Made by a program: the position numbers and the translations under genes. Shown here in pieces: positions 42,589 to 50,735 of a stretch of 64,000 nucleotides of DNA. Within the stretch, counting starts at the first letter, position 1. Each line of letters opens with the position of its first letter. Source of the stretch: Halapricum hydrolyticum (GTDB lineage: Archaea; Halobacteriota; Halobacteria; Halobacteriales; Haloarculaceae); assembly GCF_025517535.1 (NCBI RefSeq), contig NZ_JAOPKC010000011.1:1-64000 (forward strand), in the 5' to 3' direction. The notes beneath the pieces are model-generated. The model worked only from the letters and a program-made list of their open reading frames with translations. It was not told the origin of the DNA and ran no database searches.

Positions 42589-43506
42589 TCACTCGTACTC
42601 GATGGTCGCCGGCGGCTTGTGGGTCACGTCGTAGACGACGCGAGCGACGTTCTCGTGGGAACCGGTGATACGAGACTGGATCCGCTGGAGGGTCTCCCAG
42701 TCGATTTCCTGGGCGCGGGCGGTCATGCCGTCACGGGATTCCACGGATCGGACGGAGACGACCCAGCCGTGGACGCGGTTGTCGCCTTTTACGCCCGTGG
42801 CCTTGCCGATAACCGCCGCCAGCGCCTGCCAGGGTTCGTACTCTGCTAACTCTTCCTCGACGACGTGGTTGGCCTCCCGGGCGACCTCGAGTTTCTCGTC
42901 GGTGACCTCGCCGATGATCCGCACCGCGAGTCCCGGTCCGGGGAACGGCATTCGCTCGGAGATTATCTCTTCGAGGTCGAGTTCGCGGGCGACCTCCCGG
43001 ACCTCGTCCTTGTAGAGGTCGCGCATGGGTTCGACGATCCCCTCGAAGTCGATCCGCTCGGGCAGACCGCCGACGTTGTGGTGGGACTTGATCGTCCCCT
43101 CCGATTCGATCCGATCGGGGTAGATCGTCCCCTGGACGAGGTAGTCGGCATCGACATCGCGGGCGACTTTCTCGAACTCCCGGATGAACTGCTCGCCGAT
43201 GATGTGACGCTTCTCCTCGGGATCGGTGACGCCCTCGAGTTCGTCGAGGAAGCGGTCTTTGGCGTCGATGATCCGCAACGAATCCATGTACTCGAAGGTC
43301 TCGCGGATCTGGTCGGTCTCGCCTTTGCGCATGAGACCGGTGTCGACGTAGACGGCGGTCAACTGGTCGCCGATGGCCTCGTAGGCCAGCGCGGCGGCCG
43401 TCGAGGAGTCGACGCCCCCCGAGAGACCGATGACGGCGTTTTTGTCGCCGACCTCGTCGCCGATCTCGTCGATCTTCTCGTCGATGAAGCTCTCGACGTC
43501 GACCAT
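42589..43506 (-). CDS. guaAb: GMP synthase, ATP-pyrophosphatase subunit
   Basis: A 305-residue protein that aminates XMP to GMP with the separate glutaminase subunit GuaAa. The PP-loop is LSGGVDSSTA at 28-37. The C-terminal dimerisation domain holds ERMPFPGPGLAVRIIGEVT (about 187-205) and the final RVVYDVTHKPPATIEYE. The start is the ATG at 43506; a TTG at 43509 is in frame. GuaAa is not in this window, which is usual for archaea with split GuaA. Confidence 0.96.
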   Translation of the reverse strand: MVDVESFIDEKIDEIGDEVGDKNAVIGLSGGVDSSTAAALAYEAIGDQLTAVYVDTGLMRKGETDQIRETFEYMDSLRIIDAKDRFLDELEGVTDPEEKRHIIGEQFIREFEKVARDVDADYLVQGTIYPDRIESEGTIKSHHNVGGLPERIDFEGIVEPMRDLYKDEVREVARELDLEEIISERMPFPGPGLAVRIIGEVTDEKLEVAREANHVVEEELAEYEPWQALAAVIGKATGVKGDNRVHGWVVSVRSVESRDGMTARAQEIDWETLQRIQSRITGSHENVARVVYDVTHKPPATIEYE

Positions 43507-43614
43507 CAACGACCACCTCTCCAGCCCTGAACCCGGCGAACGCTGTCGTTGTGCATATCACCACTCGCCGAGGGACGACCAAAACGGTTGTGAAACCCCG
43601 GGATCGACGGCGGA

Positions 43615-44292
43615 TCACTGCCAGGGCTCGTCGAGAAGGTCGCGCAACGAGTCGATCCGGTAGTCGGGTTCGACAGACGGATCGGGTCTTTTCGGGTCGA
43701 GTGGTGCCCACACCGAGGTGAGTCCGGCGTTGTTGGCTCCCCGTACGTCCGACGCGACGGAATCGCCGACGTGGACCGCCGACCCCGGCGTGGCATCGAG
43801 TGCTTCGAGGGCGAGGCCGAACGGTTCGGGATCGGGTTTCGTGGGTGCGTCGTGGCCGCCGTGGACCACAGTCTCGAAGGCGTCGCCGATTCCAAGCGCT
43901 TCGATCTTCTGTGACTGCATCCAGGGATCGCCGTCGGTGACGACCCCCAGCCTGTAGGCGTCCGCGAGCGACTCGACCGCTTGGTCAGCGCCCGCGCGGA
44001 ACTCGACTCTGGACTGGTCTCGCTCCCCGGCGAACGCCTCGGCGACGGCCCGTCCGCAGTCCGGATCCCGACCGGCCTCTTCGGCGAACGTCTCGAAGGC
44101 CGCCCGTCGGATGTCCCGGACGTCGTCGCCTGCCTGGGAGAACTCGGTGAAGCGGTCGACATACTCCGTCGCCTCGAAGAACGGCTGGACGCCAGCGCGT
44201 TCGAACGCGATAGCCAACACGTCCGCCGGCGACCGCTCGTACTGACAGAGCGTGTCGTCGAGATCGAACAACACCGTGTCGATTCGTGCCAT
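43615..44292 (-). CDS. HAD-superfamily phosphatase
   Basis: A 225-residue HAD hydrolase. Motif I is VLFDLDDTL (nucleophile Asp near 10), motif II the LGVVTDGD stretch, motif III K in APTKPDPEPF, and motif IV VHVGDSVASDV with the paired Asp residues. An alpha-helical C1 cap lies between motifs I and II. It follows pyrG directly: the pyrG stop codon lies just before its ATG, so the two are probably coupled. A house-cleaning or nucleotide phosphatase is plausible; the substrate is unknown. Confidence 0.9.
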   Translation of the reverse strand: MARIDTVLFDLDDTLCQYERSPADVLAIAFERAGVQPFFEATEYVDRFTEFSQAGDDVRDIRRAAFETFAEEAGRDPDCGRAVAEAFAGERDQSRVEFRAGADQAVESLADAYRLGVVTDGDPWMQSQKIEALGIGDAFETVVHGGHDAPTKPDPEPFGLALEALDATPGSAVHVGDSVASDVRGANNAGLTSVWAPLDPKRPDPSVEPDYRIDSLRDLLDEPWQ

Positions 44293-45948
44293 TCAGGCCT
44301 CTACCTCTGTTTCGGGTGCGCTCCAGTCACGCTCGCCCAGCACGGCTTCGAGCAGGCCGACGAACGGCGGCGAGGCCCGCGTGGGCCGCGAGCGGAACTC
44401 GGGGTGGAACTGCGTCCCGATGAAGTACGGATGGTCCGCCAGTTCGAGGATCTCCATCCGGCGGCCGGCCCGACCCGAAAAGACCAGCGAGGTCTCGGCG
44501 AAGTCCTCGAAGTACTCGGGGTTGACCTCGTAGCGGTGGCGGTGCCGTTCCGTACAGACGTTGCTCTCGTAGAGATCCGCCGCCAGCGTCCCGGGTGTGA
44601 TGTCGGTCTGGTGTGCGCCCAGCCGCATCGTCCCGCCCATGTCCTCGGTGTGTTCTTGTTCGGGCAGGATGTCGATGACCGGATGGGGCGTCTCCTCGTC
44701 CATCTCCGCCGAGTGGGCGTCCTCGTACCCGAGGACGTTGCGCGCGATATCGACGACGGCCATCTGGAAACCCAGACAGAGCCCCAGGAAGGGGACGTCG
44801 TTCTCGCGGGCATACCGGATCGCCTCTATCTTCCCTTCCGTTCCGCGGGCCCCGAAGCCGCCGGGGACGACGATTCCGTCAGCCTCGGTGAGGTTGGTGC
44901 TCTCGGTGACGTCGTCCTCATCTGAGTCGACCCAGCGGACGTTCACGTCGACGCCCTTCTCCAGTCCGGCGTGTTTCAACGCCTCGTTGACGCTCATGTA
45001 GGCGTCTTCGAGGTCGTACTTGCCGACGAGGGCGATGTCGACCTCGCCGGTCCGCTCCTGGGTGACCAGTTCCCGCCAGCGGTTGTCCCGCTCCTCGGCG
45101 GGGAGGGCTCGATCGGCCAGGCCCAGTTCCTCCATGACGTACTCGTCCAGCCCCTCTTCTTCGACCATCAGCGGGACGTGGTAGATGTCCTCGACGTCCG
45201 GATTCGAGAAGACGGCGTCGACGGGCACGTCACAGAACAGCGCGATCTTCTCTTTGACGTCCGGGTGGAGCTTGTCCTCGCAGCGTCCCACCAGGATGTC
45301 CGGCTGGAGACCGATGCTCCGGAGTTCCTTGACGGAGTGTTGGGTCGGCTTGGTCTTCTGCTCGCCGTTCTTCGAGTAGGGGACGAGCGTGACGTGCGCG
45401 AAGAGGATATCGTTGTCGTCCTGCTCGTGGGCGAACTGCCGGAGCGCCTCCAGATAGGGCATGCCCTCGATGTCGCCGACGGTGCCGCCGACCTCGACCA
45501 GACAGACGTCGGTCCCCTCGGCGGCCTCGCGGATCCGTCGCTTGATGTCGTCGGTGATGTGTGGGATGATCTGGACAGTTTTGCCCAGATAGTCGCCAGC
45601 ACGTTCCTTCTCGATGACGTGCTGGTAGGTCTTGCCCGTAGTGACGTTATGGTCGAAGGTCATGTCCTCGTCGAGGAACCGCTCGTAGTTCCCCAGGTCG
45701 AGGTCGACCTCGCCGCCGTCCTTGAGGACGTACACTTCCCCGTGCTGGAAGGGGTTCATCGTGCCGGCGTCGACGTTCAGATACGGGTCGATCTTGACGG
45801 CAGTGACGTCGAACCCGGCGTTTTTCAGGAGGCGGCCGGTGCTGGCTGCCGTGATCCCCTTGCCGAGCCCGGACATCACCCCGCCGGTGACGAAAACGAA
45901 CTTGTTTCCGAGGGTGGGGTCGTACCCCGTGTCGGATTCTGTGGGCAT
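44293..45948 (-). CDS. pyrG: CTP synthase
   Basis: A 551-residue enzyme that aminates UTP to CTP. The N-terminal amidoligase domain has FVFVTGGVMSGLGKGITAAS (about 18-37, ATP binding), with VEVGGTVGDIEGMPYLEALR near 157-176. The C-terminal class I glutaminase carries the nucleophile Cys in FLGLCLGFQMA and the catalytic His-Glu in GTQFHPEF. The start is fixed at 45948 (MPTESDTGYDPTLG), as upstream frames do not match the family. It is followed directly by the HAD gene. Confidence 0.97.
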   Translation of the reverse strand: MPTESDTGYDPTLGNKFVFVTGGVMSGLGKGITAASTGRLLKNAGFDVTAVKIDPYLNVDAGTMNPFQHGEVYVLKDGGEVDLDLGNYERFLDEDMTFDHNVTTGKTYQHVIEKERAGDYLGKTVQIIPHITDDIKRRIREAAEGTDVCLVEVGGTVGDIEGMPYLEALRQFAHEQDDNDILFAHVTLVPYSKNGEQKTKPTQHSVKELRSIGLQPDILVGRCEDKLHPDVKEKIALFCDVPVDAVFSNPDVEDIYHVPLMVEEEGLDEYVMEELGLADRALPAEERDNRWRELVTQERTGEVDIALVGKYDLEDAYMSVNEALKHAGLEKGVDVNVRWVDSDEDDVTESTNLTEADGIVVPGGFGARGTEGKIEAIRYARENDVPFLGLCLGFQMAVVDIARNVLGYEDAHSAEMDEETPHPVIDILPEQEHTEDMGGTMRLGAHQTDITPGTLAADLYESNVCTERHRHRYEVNPEYFEDFAETSLVFSGRAGRRMEILELADHPYFIGTQFHPEFRSRPTRASPPFVGLLEAVLGERDWSAPETEVEA

Positions 45949-46093
45949 ACTGACGGTGCGCTCGCGCGGGTCAAAACGATTTCGGGACCGATCGCGTTCG
46001 TGGACGTCTGGCATACGGTCAATTGTGACGATGTATCCGCCAGACCGCATGACAGCGTTCGACCGATCCGGAGCGGACCTCCAACAGTCACGA

Positions 46094-47341
46094 TCAGTCG
46101 CCGCCGACCTTCGTCGTCACCCGGAAGTGCTGCGGCGGGTTGACGATGCCGGCGACGGTCCCCATCGAGTGGACGACGGTCACGAGCGGAGCAAGCGGCA
46201 GCGCCAGCAGCCAGCCGGCGTGTCCCTCTCCGTAGTAGGCGACCCCGCGAAGGAACCAGAAAGCCGTGAACAGCCCCAGTCCCAGCGACGCCAGAAGCAG
46301 CGCGCCGCCGTAGGCGACTGACGCGCCGAGTATCGACAGGGGCAACACGACCAGCGTCACGATCGGCGACAGCGCCCACGCGTAGTTGCGGACGCGGGTC
46401 AGAATCTCGTAGCGAAGCGGGAGCAGCTTCGCAGCACGGACGTTGCCAGCCGACCAACGCCGGCGCTGCTGGCAGATCTCGTACAGTGACGGCGGCGCCT
46501 CGTTGCGACAGACCGACTCCGACAGCGCGAAGTCGACGTCGTACTCACGGAAGGCCGCCCAGACGAAGGCGGTGTCCTCGACGAGCGTCTCGCGGTCCCA
46601 GGTGACTGCGTCCTCGACCTCGCTTCGGACGGCGATCCCGCCACCCCAGGCGAAAAGCGGGATCGAAAGCCGCGCGAACGCCCGCTGTTCGATCTGGACG
46701 CCCATCCGGTAGACGTCCGCGAGGAAGCTCAGACTCGAATCCGTCCGTCGCGGCTTCTCCCGGAGCTGGACGATGTCGGCGTCGGGCAGCCCCTCGAAGG
46801 ACTCGACGAGGCTGTCCTCGTCCAGATAGAGGACGAACTCCCGGTCGGTGTCGATGGCCTGGCGCGCCCACTCCTGGGCGCGTCCCTTCCGGACGGCCCG
46901 GGACTCGAAGTCCTCGGCCACGACGTGGACGCTCGCGCCAGCCACGTCGATGGCCTCCTCGGCGATCACGTGGACGTCGTCGAGCCCGTTCGGGAGCGAG
47001 TCGACTGTCTCCTGGACGACCGCGGCGGCGTCGACGGTCATGATCCGGACCTGGACGTTCTCGGGGCCGTACTCGACGGGCGGGGCCTCGTACCCCACGC
47101 CGATCACGTAGGTCAATACGACCCACAGGATCGCGGTGCCGCCAAAGAGGATCGTCACGCCCCACAGTGCGATCCCGAACAGCGATCCGAGACCGGCATC
47201 AGTAGTGATTGTCGTGGTCGGAGCAGCCTGGCCGGGAGCGCTCCCGGGCCCCGACACGACGGCCGGTGCCAGCAGCGTCGCAGCCCCGCCGACGAGCAGC
47301 GCCAGCGTGACCACGATCAGCGCGAATCGTTCCGTGTTCAT
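46094..47341 (-). CDS. Family 2 glycosyltransferase, membrane-anchored
   Basis: A 415-residue protein. Two N-terminal hydrophobic helices (about 5-30 and 52-80) are followed by the GT-A domain (about 90-300). This includes the FVLYLDEDS D-x-D motif, a WGGGIAVR stretch, and the ED and QQRRRW acceptor/processive motifs. Three to four C-terminal helices follow (about 315-395). It resembles egghead-type or cellulose-synthase-like transferases that build glycolipids or polysaccharides at the membrane. Donor and acceptor are unknown. No other glycan genes are adjacent. Confidence 0.85.
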   Translation of the reverse strand: MNTERFALIVVTLALLVGGAATLLAPAVVSGPGSAPGQAAPTTTITTDAGLGSLFGIALWGVTILFGGTAILWVVLTYVIGVGYEAPPVEYGPENVQVRIMTVDAAAVVQETVDSLPNGLDDVHVIAEEAIDVAGASVHVVAEDFESRAVRKGRAQEWARQAIDTDREFVLYLDEDSLVESFEGLPDADIVQLREKPRRTDSSLSFLADVYRMGVQIEQRAFARLSIPLFAWGGGIAVRSEVEDAVTWDRETLVEDTAFVWAAFREYDVDFALSESVCRNEAPPSLYEICQQRRRWSAGNVRAAKLLPLRYEILTRVRNYAWALSPIVTLVVLPLSILGASVAYGGALLLASLGLGLFTAFWFLRGVAYYGEGHAGWLLALPLAPLVTVVHSMGTVAGIVNPPQHFRVTTKVGGD

Positions 47342-47605
47342 CGTGCCCGATCCAGTCGCTACACGCCCTTGAACGGGCCAGGCGTCCGGCCCGAATACAC
47401 CTGTTTTGGCCCCGGTTTTGAGGCCTAAAACGGGCTTAACTGGGAGGAACCGCACGGCTGAACGTCTGTGGCTAGTCGTGACACGAAGGGCGTTCACACG
47501 CGACTCGATCCGTCCGAGGACTCCGTCGCGACCGGTTGCTACCCAGGGCGCGTCAGTTCCAGAAAGTATCGAGGCGGGGCAATTCAGCGGACTTCCCCGA
47601 AGGAG

Positions 47606-47944
47606 CTACGCGGTCTCGTCGGCGAGCCTGTCGAAATCGAGGTCGAACCGCGGCCGCCCGTCGACGATTTCGCGATCGACAGGCAGCGATTTGCCCTGCA
47701 GCTGTTCGACCTCGTCGGGACCGAGATCGTACGCCTCGAGCAGCGTCTTCAGTTTACAGTTCGGTCCCCACACCGGCGGCCGTTTCAAGTCACGCTCGAC
47801 GCTGTTCCCACCCGGCGTCTGGAGGACGAGCGTGACCGTCTGGCCGTCATCCGCGACCGAAACGACCGGCAGTCGCGAGCGGCTCGCCCCCGCCTTGACC
47901 GCACCCAGCGCGTCCGCGATGGCGTCGATGTCGTCGTCGGACAT
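47606..47944 (-). CDS. Small soluble haloarchaeal hypothetical protein
   Basis: A 112-residue acidic protein starting MSDDDIDAIADALGAVKAGA, with a start at 47944 (an in-frame start at 47968 adds eight residues). It shows beta-rich segments SRLPVVSVADDGQTVTLVLQ and SVERDLKRPPVWGPN, then a helical-looking region KLKTLLEAYDLGPDEVEQLQ. No signal peptide, metal motif or enzyme signature is seen. Composition matches the surrounding coding DNA, so it is likely a real gene. It is flanked by AT-rich spacers. Function unknown. Confidence 0.7.
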   Translation of the reverse strand: MSDDDIDAIADALGAVKAGASRSRLPVVSVADDGQTVTLVLQTPGGNSVERDLKRPPVWGPNCKLKTLLEAYDLGPDEVEQLQGKSLPVDREIVDGRPRFDLDFDRLADETA

Positions 47945-48204
47945 TCTCGCTTTGAGGGTCGCCGTCAACGCGTATTAATTCACCGAGAGCATCTCGATGT
48001 CGACGGCATCGCCGTCTGCCCGTGCGTCTCCGACGCCACGCTGTCCATCGACTAAATACGGCAGGGAGCCCGCGAGTTCGCGCCAATATGTCAGAAGCAC
48101 ATACTGCGGACTCCGCAATTGGGCATCAATCCGTAGTTTAATTAAAGCATAGGATATTATGTTTTGATTAACTGAAGAACACATATGACTGACTACCAAA
48201 CGGG

Positions 48205-50010
48205 TCACCGATTGATGAGCACGTCGATCGTCGTCTGATCGACGGGCTGAGATTCGCGGCCGGCAGCGTAGGCTTTCGCCAGCGCGATCGCCGCGCCGGT
48301 CTCCGAGTCGCCGAACTCCGGGGAGAGTTCCGACTCCAGCAGGTCACTCGTCCAGGCGGTCTCCTCGTAGTCGATGTCCTCCTGGACGAGACCGAGACAC
48401 AGCGAGACCAGCACGGAGTTGGTCGCCTCGGAGACGAACTCGGGGTCGGCTCCGCTGGCCTCGGCGAGTTCCTCCGGGTCGACCTCCGCACCCCGGACAG
48501 TCGCCGCGAAGACGGTCGCACCGGCGGCCAGTTCCGGCGGCGTGTATGCTGGATCGTCCGACCGCGGTTCGTACTGTTCGAGGACGCGCAAACTCTCCTC
48601 GCGAACCCCGTCGTCGAGATCGAGCGCGTCGGCCAGCCGATCGACGTACGTCTCGGCGTCGGCAGTCGGGATCTCGACGTCGGCCGCCGCTTCGAGTTCC
48701 GCCAGCCAGTCGTACAGCGCCCGGCTCCGGAACTCGCCAGCCGTCGCAACCGCCTCCGGATCGACGTCGACGTCGTTGATCCGACTGGCCGCAAGCAGCG
48801 CCGCGCCGCCGAGTTCGCCCGCGTTCTCGACGTCGATGTCTTCGACCACGTCGCTGACAAGCCCCCGGGCGAACAGTCGCACCGACGCATCGAGATCCAG
48901 TTCGTCGGCGATGGCGTCGACCTCCCGCTGGACGGCGTCCTCGGTGAGGTCCGGGCCGAGCGCGTCCCGGTCGCCGGGCAGCCAGACGTCCGTCGAACCG
49001 GCGCGCTTGCGCTCGACCGCCCCGTCGTCGGCGAGCCCGTCCAGATCAGTCGCGACCGCGTCCGGGTCCGCGTCGAGTTCGTCGGCGACGCGGTCGGTCG
49101 TCGGCAACTCGTCGGGAAACAGCGCCGTGACAACCTTGAGCACGTCTGCCTCCGCTTTCCCGCCTTGCTCGCTGTCGTCGTCGGTCGCCTCGGCCGCCCT
49201 GGATTCGCCGTCCGCGTCGCTATCTGCCTTGGGGGCGTGCTCGTCGGCCGTCTCCGGCGCGGGTTCGTCGTCTCCGTCTTCGGGCACGGGTTCGTCGTCT
49301 GCCTCGGACGTGCGCTCGGGGCTCGCGGCGGGCGCACTGCTGGTCGCCATCGGCGCGCCGGTGTCGGGATCGAGTCGATATCGCTGTGCCGACTCAAGGT
49401 GCTGCTCGCCGAGCAGATCTCGCAACTCCCTGTAGCGGTTTCTGACTGTGACCGGGCTCGTCCCGGTGACGTCTCCGAGCGCGTCCTCGTCGGCACCGTC
49501 GACGTCGTTGACGTCCGCAGCGAGATAGAGGACAGCGCCGGCAGTCCCGGCGGGCGAGGTGCCGCCGGCGATCATCTGTGGGTCGGCCTCGAAGGCGTCT
49601 TCGAGAATTCGCTTCGCCACGACGACGATGCCGTCGGCCAGGTCCAGTTCCGTCCCGAACCGTTCGATCAGCGCCCGCGGCTCGGGCGGGACGCCGTCGA
49701 TGTCGAGGTTGGACGCGACGTCCTCGAACAACGCTGTCATCGCCCCGGGCTCGATCGTCGTGCCGTCGAGCGCCTCCGACCACGCCTCGGCGACGTCCGA
49801 TACTGTCACTGGCAGCCCGTCTTCGCGCGCCGACAGCGCCAGCGTCGTCGCGCCGACGATCGACAGCGAGCTATCTTCGATCTCGGGTTCGGATCCGAGC
49901 TGGTTGAGCCGGACGCGGGTGATCTGAACGGTACTACTCGGCAGCGAGAGCGTCTCGGCGACGGTCGTGAGCTGCTGTTCGACGTTGTCGCGTTCGGCTG
50001 CGTTCGACAT
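48205..50010 (-). CDS. TFB-like protein with two cyclin-fold pairs and no zinc ribbon
   Basis: A 601-residue protein. Residues about 5-205 look like the two cyclin repeats of transcription factor B: TSPAGTAGAVLYLAA at 151-165 and TGTSPVTVRNRYRELRDLL at 182-200 match the second-repeat signature. An acidic, disordered linker follows (about 212-286), then a winged helix (about 287-346). Two further cyclin-like repeats come at about 352-445 and 450-545, with GGAALLAASR and AAGATVFAAT helices. The N-terminal zinc ribbon that normally recruits RNA polymerase is absent. It may act as a TBP-binding competitor or scaffold (inference). Its promoter is AT-rich. Confidence 0.75.
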   Translation of the reverse strand: MSNAAERDNVEQQLTTVAETLSLPSSTVQITRVRLNQLGSEPEIEDSSLSIVGATTLALSAREDGLPVTVSDVAEAWSEALDGTTIEPGAMTALFEDVASNLDIDGVPPEPRALIERFGTELDLADGIVVVAKRILEDAFEADPQMIAGGTSPAGTAGAVLYLAADVNDVDGADEDALGDVTGTSPVTVRNRYRELRDLLGEQHLESAQRYRLDPDTGAPMATSSAPAASPERTSEADDEPVPEDGDDEPAPETADEHAPKADSDADGESRAAEATDDDSEQGGKAEADVLKVVTALFPDELPTTDRVADELDADPDAVATDLDGLADDGAVERKRAGSTDVWLPGDRDALGPDLTEDAVQREVDAIADELDLDASVRLFARGLVSDVVEDIDVENAGELGGAALLAASRINDVDVDPEAVATAGEFRSRALYDWLAELEAAADVEIPTADAETYVDRLADALDLDDGVREESLRVLEQYEPRSDDPAYTPPELAAGATVFAATVRGAEVDPEELAEASGADPEFVSEATNSVLVSLCLGLVQEDIDYEETAWTSDLLESELSPEFGDSETGAAIALAKAYAAGRESQPVDQTTIDVLINR

Positions 50011-50191
50011 TGTCCTTATATGCCCGGAGTAGGGTCTTAATCTTCACCCTCGTTCATCAGTTTTGATAGTGGCGCCGATCGTCGCGCGGACGGGACGACA
50101 GCAGTCGTCAAGCAGGGCTCGGGTTGTGCGTCAATCTGAGACGTGTGACAGGCAGAACCACTATACCCCAGTCGTGAGAACGTGGCTTTCG

Positions 50192-50545
50192 ATGGGCTAT
50201 ACCGACGCCGTGCTCGCGACTGCCGCCGGAATCGCCGCGTTCGCGCTCGTGTTCGCGGCAGCCGTCCCGATAGTCGGAGCGGCGCTGCCGAACCCCGAGC
50301 AGGTGAGCATGCCGATCGCGCTCGGGTTCGGGATGGCCGCGATGACGGGAACGTATATGGGGCTGGCCGGGCGAGCCGGCAGCCGGGAGTACCGCATCGC
50401 CTTCGCCAGCGGCGCCTTCGGCACGACGTTTCTGGGCGTGTTTCTCGTCGGCTACGCCGCGAGCGGCGACCTCCAGCTCGCGCTCTCCGCAAGTGCCGTC
50501 GCCGGCGCACTGGCCGGGGCAGGAGTGCTCGTCGTGACGCGGTAG
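50192..50545 (+). CDS. Small four-helix membrane protein
   Basis: A 117-residue protein with four hydrophobic helices at about 5-27, 36-52, 68-86 and 92-115, separated by short polar turns. GLAGRAGSREYRIAFASGAF lies between helices two and three. No known signature is seen. The start at 50192 is preferred because the upstream frame is polar and lacks coding character. It is convergent with the helicase; a 35-bp tandem repeat array follows its stop. Confidence 0.7.
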   Translation: MGYTDAVLATAAGIAAFALVFAAAVPIVGAALPNPEQVSMPIALGFGMAAMTGTYMGLAGRAGSREYRIAFASGAFGTTFLGVFLVGYAASGDLQLALSASAVAGALAGAGVLVVTR

Positions 50546-50546
50546 T

Positions 50547-50735
50547 CGACGAGCGCCTGCCGTAGCCGCTGACACGCTACGCGACGAGCGCCTGCAAGAG
50601 CCGCTGACACGCTACGCGACGAGCGCCTGCAAGAGCCGCTGACACGCTACGCGACGAGCGCCTGCAAGAGCCGCTGACACACTATGCGACGAGCGCCTGC
50701 AAGAGCCGCTGACACACTATGCGACGAGCGCGGAC
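50547..50735. repeat. Tandem repeat, 35-bp period, about 5.3 copies
   Basis: Units beginning cgacgagcgcctgc start at 50547, 50582, 50617, 50652 and 50687. The partial last unit at 50722 lies in the 3' coding end of the helicase gene. Copies are nearly identical. The array fills the space between convergent gene ends. The period is not a multiple of three. Confidence 0.95.
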
